Both the position numbers and the translations under genes were made by a program. 16,646 bases of DNA, from NCBI GenBank assembly GCA_002426755.1, contig DINI01000017.1, positions 134,190-150,835 on the forward strand. The letters run 5' to 3'. A model generated the notes under the pieces. The model was not told where the DNA came from, searched no databases, and saw nothing but the letters and a program-made list of their open reading frames with translations. The DNA comes from Flavobacteriaceae bacterium UBA5544. Lineage in GTDB: Bacteria > Bacteroidota > Bacteroidia > Flavobacteriales > Flavobacteriaceae. Position 1 is the first letter of the stretch. Each line of letters begins with the position of its first letter. Shown piece after piece: positions 7,949-15,700 of this stretch.

Positions 7949-8653
7949 CTAAAGTGTACTGATGTAGTTAATTACTTGAATCAAATCTTCATCTTTAGAA
8001 GTTTTCAATTTATTGGTTTTAATGTAATCAAGGATTTTTTTGGATGAACCAGAGAACTGTTTTGCAATATCTTTTTTTCTTGTTGAAAAAGGTTGTGCAT
8101 TGGTATCACCAATGACAATATAATACTCATCGTTACCTCTTTTGTAATTAGCTTTACGAGGTTTGTCATAAGTACTTGTTGCAATGCGCTCACCGTAGAA
8201 CTTTACATTCTCTTTTTTCAATAATTTTAAGTTGTTGTTTGAAGTCAAAACAACGAAGAAATCATTAGAAAGAACACCACTGTCATCCACATATTTAAAA
8301 ACTTTATATGTTTTGTTCAATCCAATAAAATCTACTTTGTAGTTGTTGAAATTTTTATTTAGTACAAAAACGCTGCCTTTATCAACATCCAATACTTCCA
8401 TATCGCCATTGTAACCATTGTAACGTGCTTGAAAGTTTCTTTCTTCAAAAGAAGTTAATTTAATAGGGAAATAACTTTCGGTAATATACGGAGTTCCCTC
8501 AACATTGATATTGGTTCTTGGTTTGGCTGTAGAAAGCATTAAGCTACCACCAGTGTTGCCAATTTGATTAATATCAGCTACATACTCTTCTTGAGCTGTA
8601 GAGATATTGAAACAAAATGACATGAGAAGTGAAGCAATCAGTATATTTTTCAT
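7949..8653 (-). CDS. Secreted protein of unknown function
   Basis: I do not recognise this 234-residue protein. It starts with a clear Sec signal peptide (MKNILIASLLMSFCFNISTAQ, cut near residue 20-21), and there is no lipobox, so the mature protein should be periplasmic or outer-membrane associated. The middle (about 60-150) alternates hydrophobic and polar residues as in a beta-rich fold. The C-terminal third (about 165-234) is Lys/Asp-rich and probably helical, with KKILDYIKTNKLKTSKDEDL. Layout resembles the many small uncharacterised Flavobacteriaceae proteins with a beta domain and a helical tail; no catalytic motif was seen. It lies 46 bases downstream of the DUF1304 gene on the same strand, so readthrough is possible, and has its own hairpin terminator. 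Confidence 0.85.
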   Translation of the reverse strand: MKNILIASLLMSFCFNISTAQEEYVADINQIGNTGGSLMLSTAKPRTNINVEGTPYITESYFPIKLTSFEERNFQARYNGYNGDMEVLDVDKGSVFVLNKNFNNYKVDFIGLNKTYKVFKYVDDSGVLSNDFFVVLTSNNNLKLLKKENVKFYGERIATSTYDKPRKANYKRGNDEYYIVIGDTNAQPFSTRKKDIAKQFSGSSKKILDYIKTNKLKTSKDEDLIQVINYISTL

Positions 8654-8699
8654 AGTAAAATTTTTACAAAAAAAAGAAAAATAATAAAAAGAGAAAAAT

Positions 8700-9050
8700 T
8701 TAAACTGTTAAGATTAATGTAAATAATGCAGGGATGGATTGAAGATAAAACAGCTTTATTTTTTTTGTGGAATAGGCTCCGTAAATCCCAGCAATGACAA
8801 TACAAATGAGGAAGAATATCATTGTGTTTTTGTCATTTGAAATTAAAGAATAAATCAACCCAGCAGCTAGAAAACCATTGTATAATCCTTGATTTGCAGC
8901 CAATACTTTGGTTTCTTCAGCAAATGCTTTGGTTTTTAAACCAAATGCTTTGATGCCTTTTGGGGTGGTCCATAGAAACATTTCCAATATCAAAAAGTAG
9001 ATGTGCTCTATGATTACAATCGAAACTAAAATTAATTGCAGTGTTTTCAT
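8700..9050 (-). CDS. DUF1304 family small membrane protein
   Basis: Integral membrane protein of 116 residues with about four helices: 3-26, 55-70, 74-92 and 98-114. The first helix runs into EMFLWTTPKGIKAFGL, and residues 42-65 carry FAEETKVLAANQGLYNGFLA. Both are hallmarks of DUF1304, whose biochemical role is not established. Length is typical of the family. The start codon lies two bases after the stop of the DUF255 lipoprotein gene, so the two are translationally close and almost certainly cotranscribed. No enzymatic motif is visible. Confidence 0.92.
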   Translation of the reverse strand: MKTLQLILVSIVIIEHIYFLILEMFLWTTPKGIKAFGLKTKAFAEETKVLAANQGLYNGFLAAGLIYSLISNDKNTMIFFLICIVIAGIYGAYSTKKIKLFYLQSIPALFTLILTV

Positions 9051-9052
9051 GA

Positions 9053-11155
9053 TTAATTTTTTAATTGAGTTAAAGCTTCTTCAATGGTCGAAACAGGAAG
9101 CTTACAAGTTTTATTGACACACACATAAATCAGTGTTTTATCTTTGACATATCTATTTTCAAGTAGGGGTAGTGATTCGGTTTTTATACTTCCGACTGTT
9201 ATTTTATTTGGCATATAGTGTTCGTTCAACTCTGAAATTTTGTTGAAAGCCTGATTTCCAATAATGGCAACTTCATAAAATGGTTCAGTATAATTAAGCA
9301 TCAAATCCAACCAATTGGAATAACCAGATGCGTATTCGTGTATTTCGGGTTTTACGTTGTTAAGCATAATTTTGGCAGTTCTATAAAAATGTTCATTGTC
9401 TAAATAATGAGATAATTTGAACAGATTTTTGGCCATGATTGAGTTGCTTGCAGGAATAACATTGTCTCTATATTCAATACTTCTACTAACTAAATCGGCA
9501 TCCTCATTGGAAGTAAAAAAGAAAAGTTTGCTTTGGTCGTCAAAAAAGTGGTCGAACGTATAATTGGTCAAATCTCGTGCTGAAAAAAGCCACTTTGTAT
9601 TCAATGTTTGCTCGTACAATGCCATAAAAGCGTCAATAGTTGCAGCATAATCTTCTAAAAAGCCGTTAATAGAACTTTTCCCGTTTTTATAGTTATGATT
9701 CAATCCGCCATCTTCTCGCAACTGTTTGCTCAATATGAATTCAGCATTTTTAATTGCAATGTCCAAATAGACAGTATCGCCCAAAACACGATATGCATCT
9801 ATATAACCTTTGAGCATCAAGACATTCCAAGAGGTCAGGGTTTTGTCATCTAATCGAGGTCGCTGTCTTTTGTTGCGTTCTTCTAATAAAATCTTTCGCC
9901 AGGATTCTTTTTTTATCAATAAATCTTTAAGAGTCAAATGATATTTTTTTAGAATGGATGCATCGTCATCTTTGCGTATCAAAACATAATTATTGTGTTC
10001 CCAAAAACCGTAAGCATTAACATTATAATAATCTGAAAACAACTCGTAATCGTCTTTCAAAATCAATTTTAAATCTTCTTTTTGCCATACATAGTAAGCG
10101 CCTTCTTCGAGCTTCCCTTCATTATTATTGCTATCTGCATCCAGAGAAGAATAAAAATTACCTTCATTACCTGTAAGTTCCCGTTCGACGAATTTTAAAG
10201 TTTCAACAATGGTTTCTTTATACAGTTCATTCTTTGTAATCAAATAGGCATCAGCATACAAACTAACCAATTGTCCATTGTCATACAGCATTTTTTCAAA
10301 ATGAGGCACATGCCATTTGTCATCCACAGAATATCGCGAAAAGCCGCCTCCAATTTGGTCGAAGACGCCACCATAAGCCATTTGCGTTAGGGTCAGATTG
10401 ACATACTCTTGCAGTTTTTTATCTTTTGTCTGATGTGCAAATCGCATTAAGAAATGATAATTATTGGGCATCATGAATTTTGGTGCTCTGCTCATTCCAC
10501 CTTTAGTATGGTCAAATTGCCTAGACCAATTATGAATAATTTCGGAAATAAATTTGGTACTAAAGTTAGGTTCTTCAGAATTAAAGTTCACTACATCCAT
10601 GTTCTTGATACCGCGCTCCAATTGGTCTGCATACTCCTGTAATTTTTCAGGATTCGCTTGGTATAATTTAGAAATTTGCTTCAATGCACTAATCCATTGC
10701 TCCTTCTTAAAATAAGTGCCACCCCAAACTGGCCGCCCGTCTGGCAAAGCAATCACATTCATTGGCCAGCCTCCAGAACCAGTCATAAGTTGCACGGCAT
10801 TCATGTAAATTTGGTCAATGTCGGGGCGTTCTTCCCTATCTACTTTGATGCTGATGTAATCTTTGTTCATCGCTTGCGCCACTTCTTCATCTTCAAAACT
10901 TTCATGTTCCATCACATGGCACCAATGGCAAGCGGCATAACCAACACTGATGATAATGAGTTTATTTTGTTTTTTTGCAAGAGTTAAGGCGTCATCATCC
11001 CAAGCAAACCAATTGACAGGATTATGAGCGTGCTGTAACAGGTATGGACTACTTTCATTGATGAGGTCGTTGGTATATTTGTGGGTCATTTGCTTTCCAT
11101 TTTGACCTTGACAACTTAAGATGATTAAAAAACCAATAAGTATAAGGCTTCGCAT
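9053..11155 (-). CDS. DUF255 thioredoxin-fold protein (YyaL/SPATA20 family), predicted lipoprotein
   Basis: Protein of 700 residues in the YyaL/SPATA20 family: an N-terminal thioredoxin-like DUF255 domain (about 25-190) joined to an (alpha/alpha)6-barrel resembling N-acyl-glucosamine epimerase and glycosidase folds (about 220-660). The block SSPYLLQHAHNPVNWFAWDD and the redox motif CHWCH (C76, C79) are diagnostic, with DREERPDID and GSGGWPMNV following. Substrate and reaction are not established for the family. The first residues, MRSLILIGFLIILSC, look like a lipoprotein signal with the lipidated cysteine at C15, so this copy is probably exported. Many homologues start at the equivalent of MTHKYTND (residue 23) and are cytoplasmic. 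If the second start were used, the signal would be lost. It begins an operon with the DUF1304 gene. Confidence 0.93.
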   Translation of the reverse strand: MRSLILIGFLIILSCQGQNGKQMTHKYTNDLINESSPYLLQHAHNPVNWFAWDDDALTLAKKQNKLIIISVGYAACHWCHVMEHESFEDEEVAQAMNKDYISIKVDREERPDIDQIYMNAVQLMTGSGGWPMNVIALPDGRPVWGGTYFKKEQWISALKQISKLYQANPEKLQEYADQLERGIKNMDVVNFNSEEPNFSTKFISEIIHNWSRQFDHTKGGMSRAPKFMMPNNYHFLMRFAHQTKDKKLQEYVNLTLTQMAYGGVFDQIGGGFSRYSVDDKWHVPHFEKMLYDNGQLVSLYADAYLITKNELYKETIVETLKFVERELTGNEGNFYSSLDADSNNNEGKLEEGAYYVWQKEDLKLILKDDYELFSDYYNVNAYGFWEHNNYVLIRKDDDASILKKYHLTLKDLLIKKESWRKILLEERNKRQRPRLDDKTLTSWNVLMLKGYIDAYRVLGDTVYLDIAIKNAEFILSKQLREDGGLNHNYKNGKSSINGFLEDYAATIDAFMALYEQTLNTKWLFSARDLTNYTFDHFFDDQSKLFFFTSNEDADLVSRSIEYRDNVIPASNSIMAKNLFKLSHYLDNEHFYRTAKIMLNNVKPEIHEYASGYSNWLDLMLNYTEPFYEVAIIGNQAFNKISELNEHYMPNKITVGSIKTESLPLLENRYVKDKTLIYVCVNKTCKLPVSTIEEALTQLKN

Positions 11156-11159
11156 ATCT

Positions 11160-11167
11160 CAAAGTTA
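11160..11167 (-). promoter_or_regulatory. Possible -7 box (TAACTTTG) of the DUF255 gene
   Basis: Exact match to TAnnTTTG on the minus strand, ending five bases before the annotated ATG at 11155 and just after the dodecin terminator. At this spacing the transcript would start at or next to the ATG (leaderless), or else translation starts at the downstream methionine. The -33 region would fall inside the terminator stem and shows no clean TTG. Confidence 0.4.
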
Positions 11168-11184
11168 ACGAAATAATAGTGCAT

Positions 11185-11215
11185 AAAAAAAGCACTCAAT
11201 ACGAGTGCTTTTTTT
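11185..11215 (-). terminator. Strong intrinsic terminator after dodecin
   Basis: Perfect hairpin GCACTC-AATAC-GAGTGC flanked by seven A residues on one side and seven T residues on the other, so it can act in both directions. It starts 14 bases past the dodecin stop and lies upstream of the DUF255 gene, separating the two minus-strand units. Confidence 0.9.
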
Positions 11216-11229
11216 GATTTTTTTTTAGT

Positions 11230-11430
11230 TTAGTTGACTTCAAAAGTGATTTTTAGATTCACTCTAAATTCGGTAACCTCATTATCTTTCACAACTGCAC
11301 TCTGTTCCCTTACATATACCGATTTTATATTTTTCACACTTTTTGCTGCGTGTTTTACGGCTTTCCTTGTTGCATCTTCCCAGCTTTCGTTGGAATTAGA
11401 CATGATTTCGATAACTTTTAATACTGACAT
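11230..11430 (-). CDS. Dodecin family flavin-binding protein
   Basis: Small protein of 66 residues matching dodecin, which forms a hollow dodecamer that stores or buffers flavins in the cytoplasm. The pattern VLKVIEIMSNSNESWEDATRKA is typical: a first strand, then the S-x-x-S-W-E-D-A motif whose tryptophan (W17) stacks on the flavin, then one helix. The strands around VREQSAVVKDNEVTEFRVNLKITFEV complete the fold. Length is standard (65-71). It lies 49 bases after the nfu gene on the same strand and ends at a strong terminator. A TATCTTTA near-match to the -7 box at 11472-11465 may give it its own promoter. Confidence 0.95.
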   Translation of the reverse strand: MSVLKVIEIMSNSNESWEDATRKAVKHAAKSVKNIKSVYVREQSAVVKDNEVTEFRVNLKITFEVN

Positions 11431-11448
11431 AATTATAAATTTAAATTA

Positions 11449-11465
11449 ATAATTCTTCGAATTAT
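11449..11465 (-). other. Short AT-rich inverted repeat between nfu and dodecin
   Basis: ATAATTC and GAATTAT form a 7-bp stem with a 3-base loop. It lies between the nfu stop and the dodecin ATG, next to a possible -7 box. It could weaken nfu readthrough or be a leader structure; with mostly A-T pairs the fold is marginal. Confidence 0.25.
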
Positions 11466-11479
11466 AAAGATACAGAAAT

Positions 11480-12373
11480 TTAACCGTTTATTGCTTCGAC
11501 AAGTTCAACCTTGCCTTTCATCATTTCCTTTAGCATATTTTCAATTCCGCTTTTTAAGGTAAAGGTTGAGGAAGGACACCCACTGCAAGCACCTTGCAAA
11601 ATAACCTTGACCGTTTTACTTTCAGGATTATAGGATTCAAACTGAATATTGCCGCCATCGCTTGCTACTGCTGGCTTCACATATTCTTCCAAAATATTGA
11701 TGATTTCTTTGGAGGTATCATCAAGATTTTCGTAAGTTATATCTAATTGTTCAGATGATTTTTTTATAACTTCTGGAGCATTTGCAATGACGATCTCTTT
11801 ACCATTTTCAATGTAATTTCTGATAAAGTCACGAAGTTCCATGGTGATATCATTCCATTCTGCCACATCATATTTTGTGATTGAGATATAATTTTCGTCC
11901 ATAAAAACCCCTTTTACAAATGGCAAATGAAATAATTGTGTTGCTAGAGGAGAATATTTAGCCTCATCAATAGAGGTAAAATCATGAGTTGAGGTAACCA
12001 ATTTTTTATTCGCCACAAATTTCATTGCGGATGGATTTGGTGTGCTCTCGGCATAGACCGTTACGGGAACTTTTTTGCTGACCGATGTGTCACTGATAAC
12101 AACCCCATTGTTATTCAAATAATTCTCAATTTGTTCAGCTACATCAGCTTGAACATCTTTCCATTCCACAATGTTATAACGTTCAATAGCGATAAAATTA
12201 CCTGAAATATAAACCTTCTTCACAAATGGAAGGTAGAATAGTTGCTGTGCCAATGGTGACGCCGTAGCCTCATCAATATTATTGAATTCAAAACTTTCAT
12301 GATTAGTCAAAAAAGAATCGGCTTCAAATTTTAAGATTGTCGGATTGTTTGTCTCTTTTATCGAAATTTTCAT
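11480..12373 (-). CDS. NifU-family iron-sulfur carrier with two Nfu_N domains
   Basis: Fe-S cluster carrier of 297 residues that receives [4Fe-4S] clusters and passes them to apo-enzymes in the cytoplasm. The C-terminal NifU domain (about 218-292) begins with IINILEEYVKPAVASDGGNI and holds the cluster-binding CxxC in GACSGCPSSTFTLK (C263, C266). Two tandem Nfu_N-type domains precede it, at about 5-90 and 105-192. Both contain the blocks TPNP or NNPT, SPLA(x)QLF(x)LPFVK and (x)Y(x)I(x)(x)(x)(x)YDVAEW with small changes, so they arose by duplication. The second is closer to canonical Nfu_N (AESTPNPSAMKFV). This tandem layout is found in other Bacteroidota NifU-like proteins. It heads the minus-strand unit with dodecin. 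A TAATTTTG box at 12400-12393 is a candidate promoter element. Confidence 0.95.
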   Translation of the reverse strand: MKISIKETNNPTILKFEADSFLTNHESFEFNNIDEATASPLAQQLFYLPFVKKVYISGNFIAIERYNIVEWKDVQADVAEQIENYLNNNGVVISDTSVSKKVPVTVYAESTPNPSAMKFVANKKLVTSTHDFTSIDEAKYSPLATQLFHLPFVKGVFMDENYISITKYDVAEWNDITMELRDFIRNYIENGKEIVIANAPEVIKKSSEQLDITYENLDDTSKEIINILEEYVKPAVASDGGNIQFESYNPESKTVKVILQGACSGCPSSTFTLKSGIENMLKEMMKGKVELVEAING

Positions 12374-12702
12374 TTGAATTCTAAAATTTATGCAAAATTA
12401 CAAATTATAAAACTTAAGTTGGCTCTATTAAAGCTAATTTAACGAGGGCTTTAATGCTTTTAAAATTGAAATAATTGTTAATCGGATGTATGTGTTAAAC
12501 TCTGATTTTTATTCATTAATCGTAGAAAGAATTAGTTAAATTTTCTTAAATTTCCCGCTTATTTAAAAATCCCTTTAAATTTCAGTTGTGGGTTTTATAG
12601 TTTAATCAGTTGATTCTTTTGGGATTAAATTAGAATTTGTTTTTAAAGAATTTTATTAAAAACAAAGATTGATTAAATATAAATTTCCATAATAGTCTCT
12701 AG
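12374..12702 (+). other. AT-rich divergent intergenic region
   Basis: This 329-base stretch separates the divergent nfu and repeat-protein genes. It should hold both promoters. I see no small reading frame, RNA gene or strong hairpin in it. On the plus strand only imperfect -7 candidates occur (for example TAAATTTC at 12576-12583), and no Shine-Dalgarno precedes the ATG at 12703. Confidence 0.6.
12393..12400 (-). promoter_or_regulatory. Possible -7 box (TAATTTTG) of the nfu gene
   Basis: Exact match to TAnnTTTG on the minus strand, 19 bases before the nfu ATG. No TTG is visible at the -33 spacing, and such short AT-rich matches arise easily by chance here. Confidence 0.3.
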
Positions 12703-15700
12703 ATGAAAAAATTTTACTTTTTGATTGCTTTGTTTGTTTCAATAAATGCATTTTCACAAGATGTTTTTATGCAAAATGGAACATTTAATCGATGCGCACC
12801 AGACAGGTTTTACGACTCTGGGGGCGCTGCAGGAAACTATAGCAGTAACGAAAATTATGTAACCACAATTTGTGCAACTGATCCAAACGATTTTATAATT
12901 TTAGATTTTACCGCGTTTAACACACAATTAGACAGAGATATTTTAAAAATATATGATGGGCCAGATACATCAGCACCGTTAATTGGTTCATACTCTGGGT
13001 CTCCGAGCAACAGCCCTGGATTGGTTTCAGCATCAGCGACCAATACAAGTGGGTGTATAACGTTACAATTTATTAGTGATTCGAGCGGAACGGGCTCTGG
13101 ATTTGCTGCTAATATTTTATGTGCAGAACCCTGTCAGACCATCACACCAACAATTGACAGTACAACACCAATAGCTAGCGGTTCAGGAGTTATTACCATT
13201 TTTCCGGGTCAATCTGTAGATTTTAATGGTAGCTCCACTTTTTCTGGAGATGGAACAGATGCAACCAACAATAGTACAGGTGCAATCTATAGTTGGAACT
13301 TTGCAGATGGAAGTCCTGTAGTGACTGGTCAATCAGTTTCCCATACATTTAATATCCCTGGAACTTATAACGTAACTTTCAAAGTAACGGATACAAATCC
13401 ACAGGGATGTTTTGGCACGGCATCCATATCCGTTTTGGTGTTACAGAATATCATAACAGTTAATAATGAGGCATATCCTGAATCGTCCTACACGCCTCAA
13501 CAACTGATAGAAAATGTATTGGTGTCCGGAGGTTGCTCCGCAGTGGATAATTTTTTAGTTCAGGTGATAGGAGATAATGATGAATATCAAACTAAAAATT
13601 ATGGATACTTTACAAGAGGTGGTGCCATTGATTTTCCTTTTGAAGAAGGTATAGTACTAACGAGTGGGACGGCATATGATGGTGGAAACTCCATAAATAC
13701 AAATTTGGTTAGTACAGCCTATAATCAACCAGGAGACCTTGATTTGGAATCAGCATTGGGCCAAACAGGTACCGAAGATGCAGTCTTTATAAAATTCAAT
13801 TTTGTACCTACCGCAAACACAATTAGTTTCCGATATATTCTGGCTTCGGAAGAATATAATGATAACTATGAATGTCTATATTCCGATAGTTTTGCTTTCT
13901 TGTTGAGAGAAGCAGGCACAACAACCTATACAAATATTGCGGTGTTACAGGATGGAATTACACCAGTTAGCACAACGAATGTTAGTATAAATCCAGATTG
14001 TACATCAAATCCCCAGTATTTTGAAGGATATAATTCAAATGTATTGTCAGGAACTACGACAGACACAAATTATAATGGTAGAACTCAAGTATTGACAGCG
14101 GTTGCAAATGTGACAATGGGAGTTGCCTATGAAATTAAATTGGTCATGGCCGACCAGAATGACGCACGATGGGATTCTGCCATATTTCTTGAAGCAGGAA
14201 GTTTTGTTTTGGGTGGTGAATTGGGAGACGATATTACAATTGCAAGCGGCACAGCGCAATGTGATGGAGGAACTATAACATTAGACACCCAAGCGCCTAA
14301 TGCAACTCATACATGGTATCTAGAAGGTAATGTCATTCCAGGGGAAACGGGACCAACAATCGATGTCACCGAAACTGGAACTTACAGTGTGGACGTATTT
14401 TTTGCGGCAGGTTGTGAAACCAGCGATTCTATCTTTGTTGAATTTTATCCAAGTTTTGCAGCTAGTTCAGTTGAAGATTTGTATTTATGTAACCCTGGTA
14501 CAGCACCTTACAATTTTGATTTAACGGAAAACGACCCTCTAATATTAGGTTCAATTAGCGATACAGCAAATTATGTGATTAATTATTATGAATCACAGGC
14601 GGATGCGGATACGGATACAAATAATATCACCACGCCAGATATATATTCAGGAACTGATGGCCAGACAATTTATGCTAGGTTAGAATATCTAGGTTCAGAT
14701 TGTTATGATACCACTTCGTTTACTTTAAATATCATTGCGCAGCCAACCATCAATCCGGTTTCAGATCTTGCAGTATGTGATGATTTTTCAAACGACGGAA
14801 TTGAGCAGTTTGATTTAGAGACTCAAAGCGCAACAATTCTCGGTAGCCAACCTTCAACGAATTTTCATGTCACTTATTATGCCTCTTTTGCAGATGCCAA
14901 TTCTGGTTCAAATGCCATTCTAGGTCCATACCTAAATACAGTGAATCCCCAACCTATTTATATAAGATTGGAAAGTGAGGGTAATGCAAATTGTACAACA
15001 GTTTCTTCAAATCCAGTTTTTAATTTGGTAGTGAATGATAGGGCTTCGGCGAACGAACCAAACGATTTATTTGTGTGTGACGATGCGAGCAATGACGGTT
15101 TTGGACAATTCAATTTACTTCAACAAACCCCTACAATATTAGGAATTCAACCATCATCGGACTATACGGTTATATATTATGAATCACAGACGGATGCTGA
15201 ATCGGCTAATAATCCTATTTCTAATCCTTCCAATTATACCAACAATTCAAACTCTCAAACCATATATGCGAGAGTTTTTGAAAATATTACTCCTGATTGC
15301 TATGGTATCACCACCTTCAGCCTAACGGTTAACCCTTTGCCCTTTGTCACTTCAGTAGTGACCCTTTTTGAGTGCGACGCCAATGGGATTGGGACTGCGG
15401 ATTTCATGTTGGGGGATGCGACATCGGCTGTACTGAACGGCCAGTCTGGGGTCACGGTGACCTACCATTTGACGCTGTCCGAGGCGGAGTCGGGGACTGG
15501 GGCTCTTGGCGACCCTTACACCAGCACCGGCAGTGCGCAGACCCTCTACGTGAGGCTGGAGGACAGTTCCACGGGCTGTTACAGCACCACGACGCTGGAA
15601 CTGATGGTGAACCCCTTGCCGGTTGCCAACGCGCTTTCGGCCCTTGAGGTGTGCGATGACAATACGGACGGGGTGGCGCAGTTCGACCTTTCGCTGCGCG

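Noticed and set aside
10454..10987. Plus-strand frames at 10454-10642 and 10676-10987
   Set aside because: They lie opposite the well-supported DUF255 gene and show no family resemblance.
12619..12639. TTTTG followed by TAGAATTTG as a promoter of the repeat-protein gene
   Set aside because: The spacing between the two elements is too short for a -33/-7 pair, and the second has three bases instead of two between TA and TTTG.
12855..14524. Short frames at 12855-13043 (minus), 14047-14259 (minus) and 14330-14524 (plus) within the repeat-protein gene
   Set aside because: They are shadows of the 12703 frame, which has a signal peptide and recognisable domains throughout.
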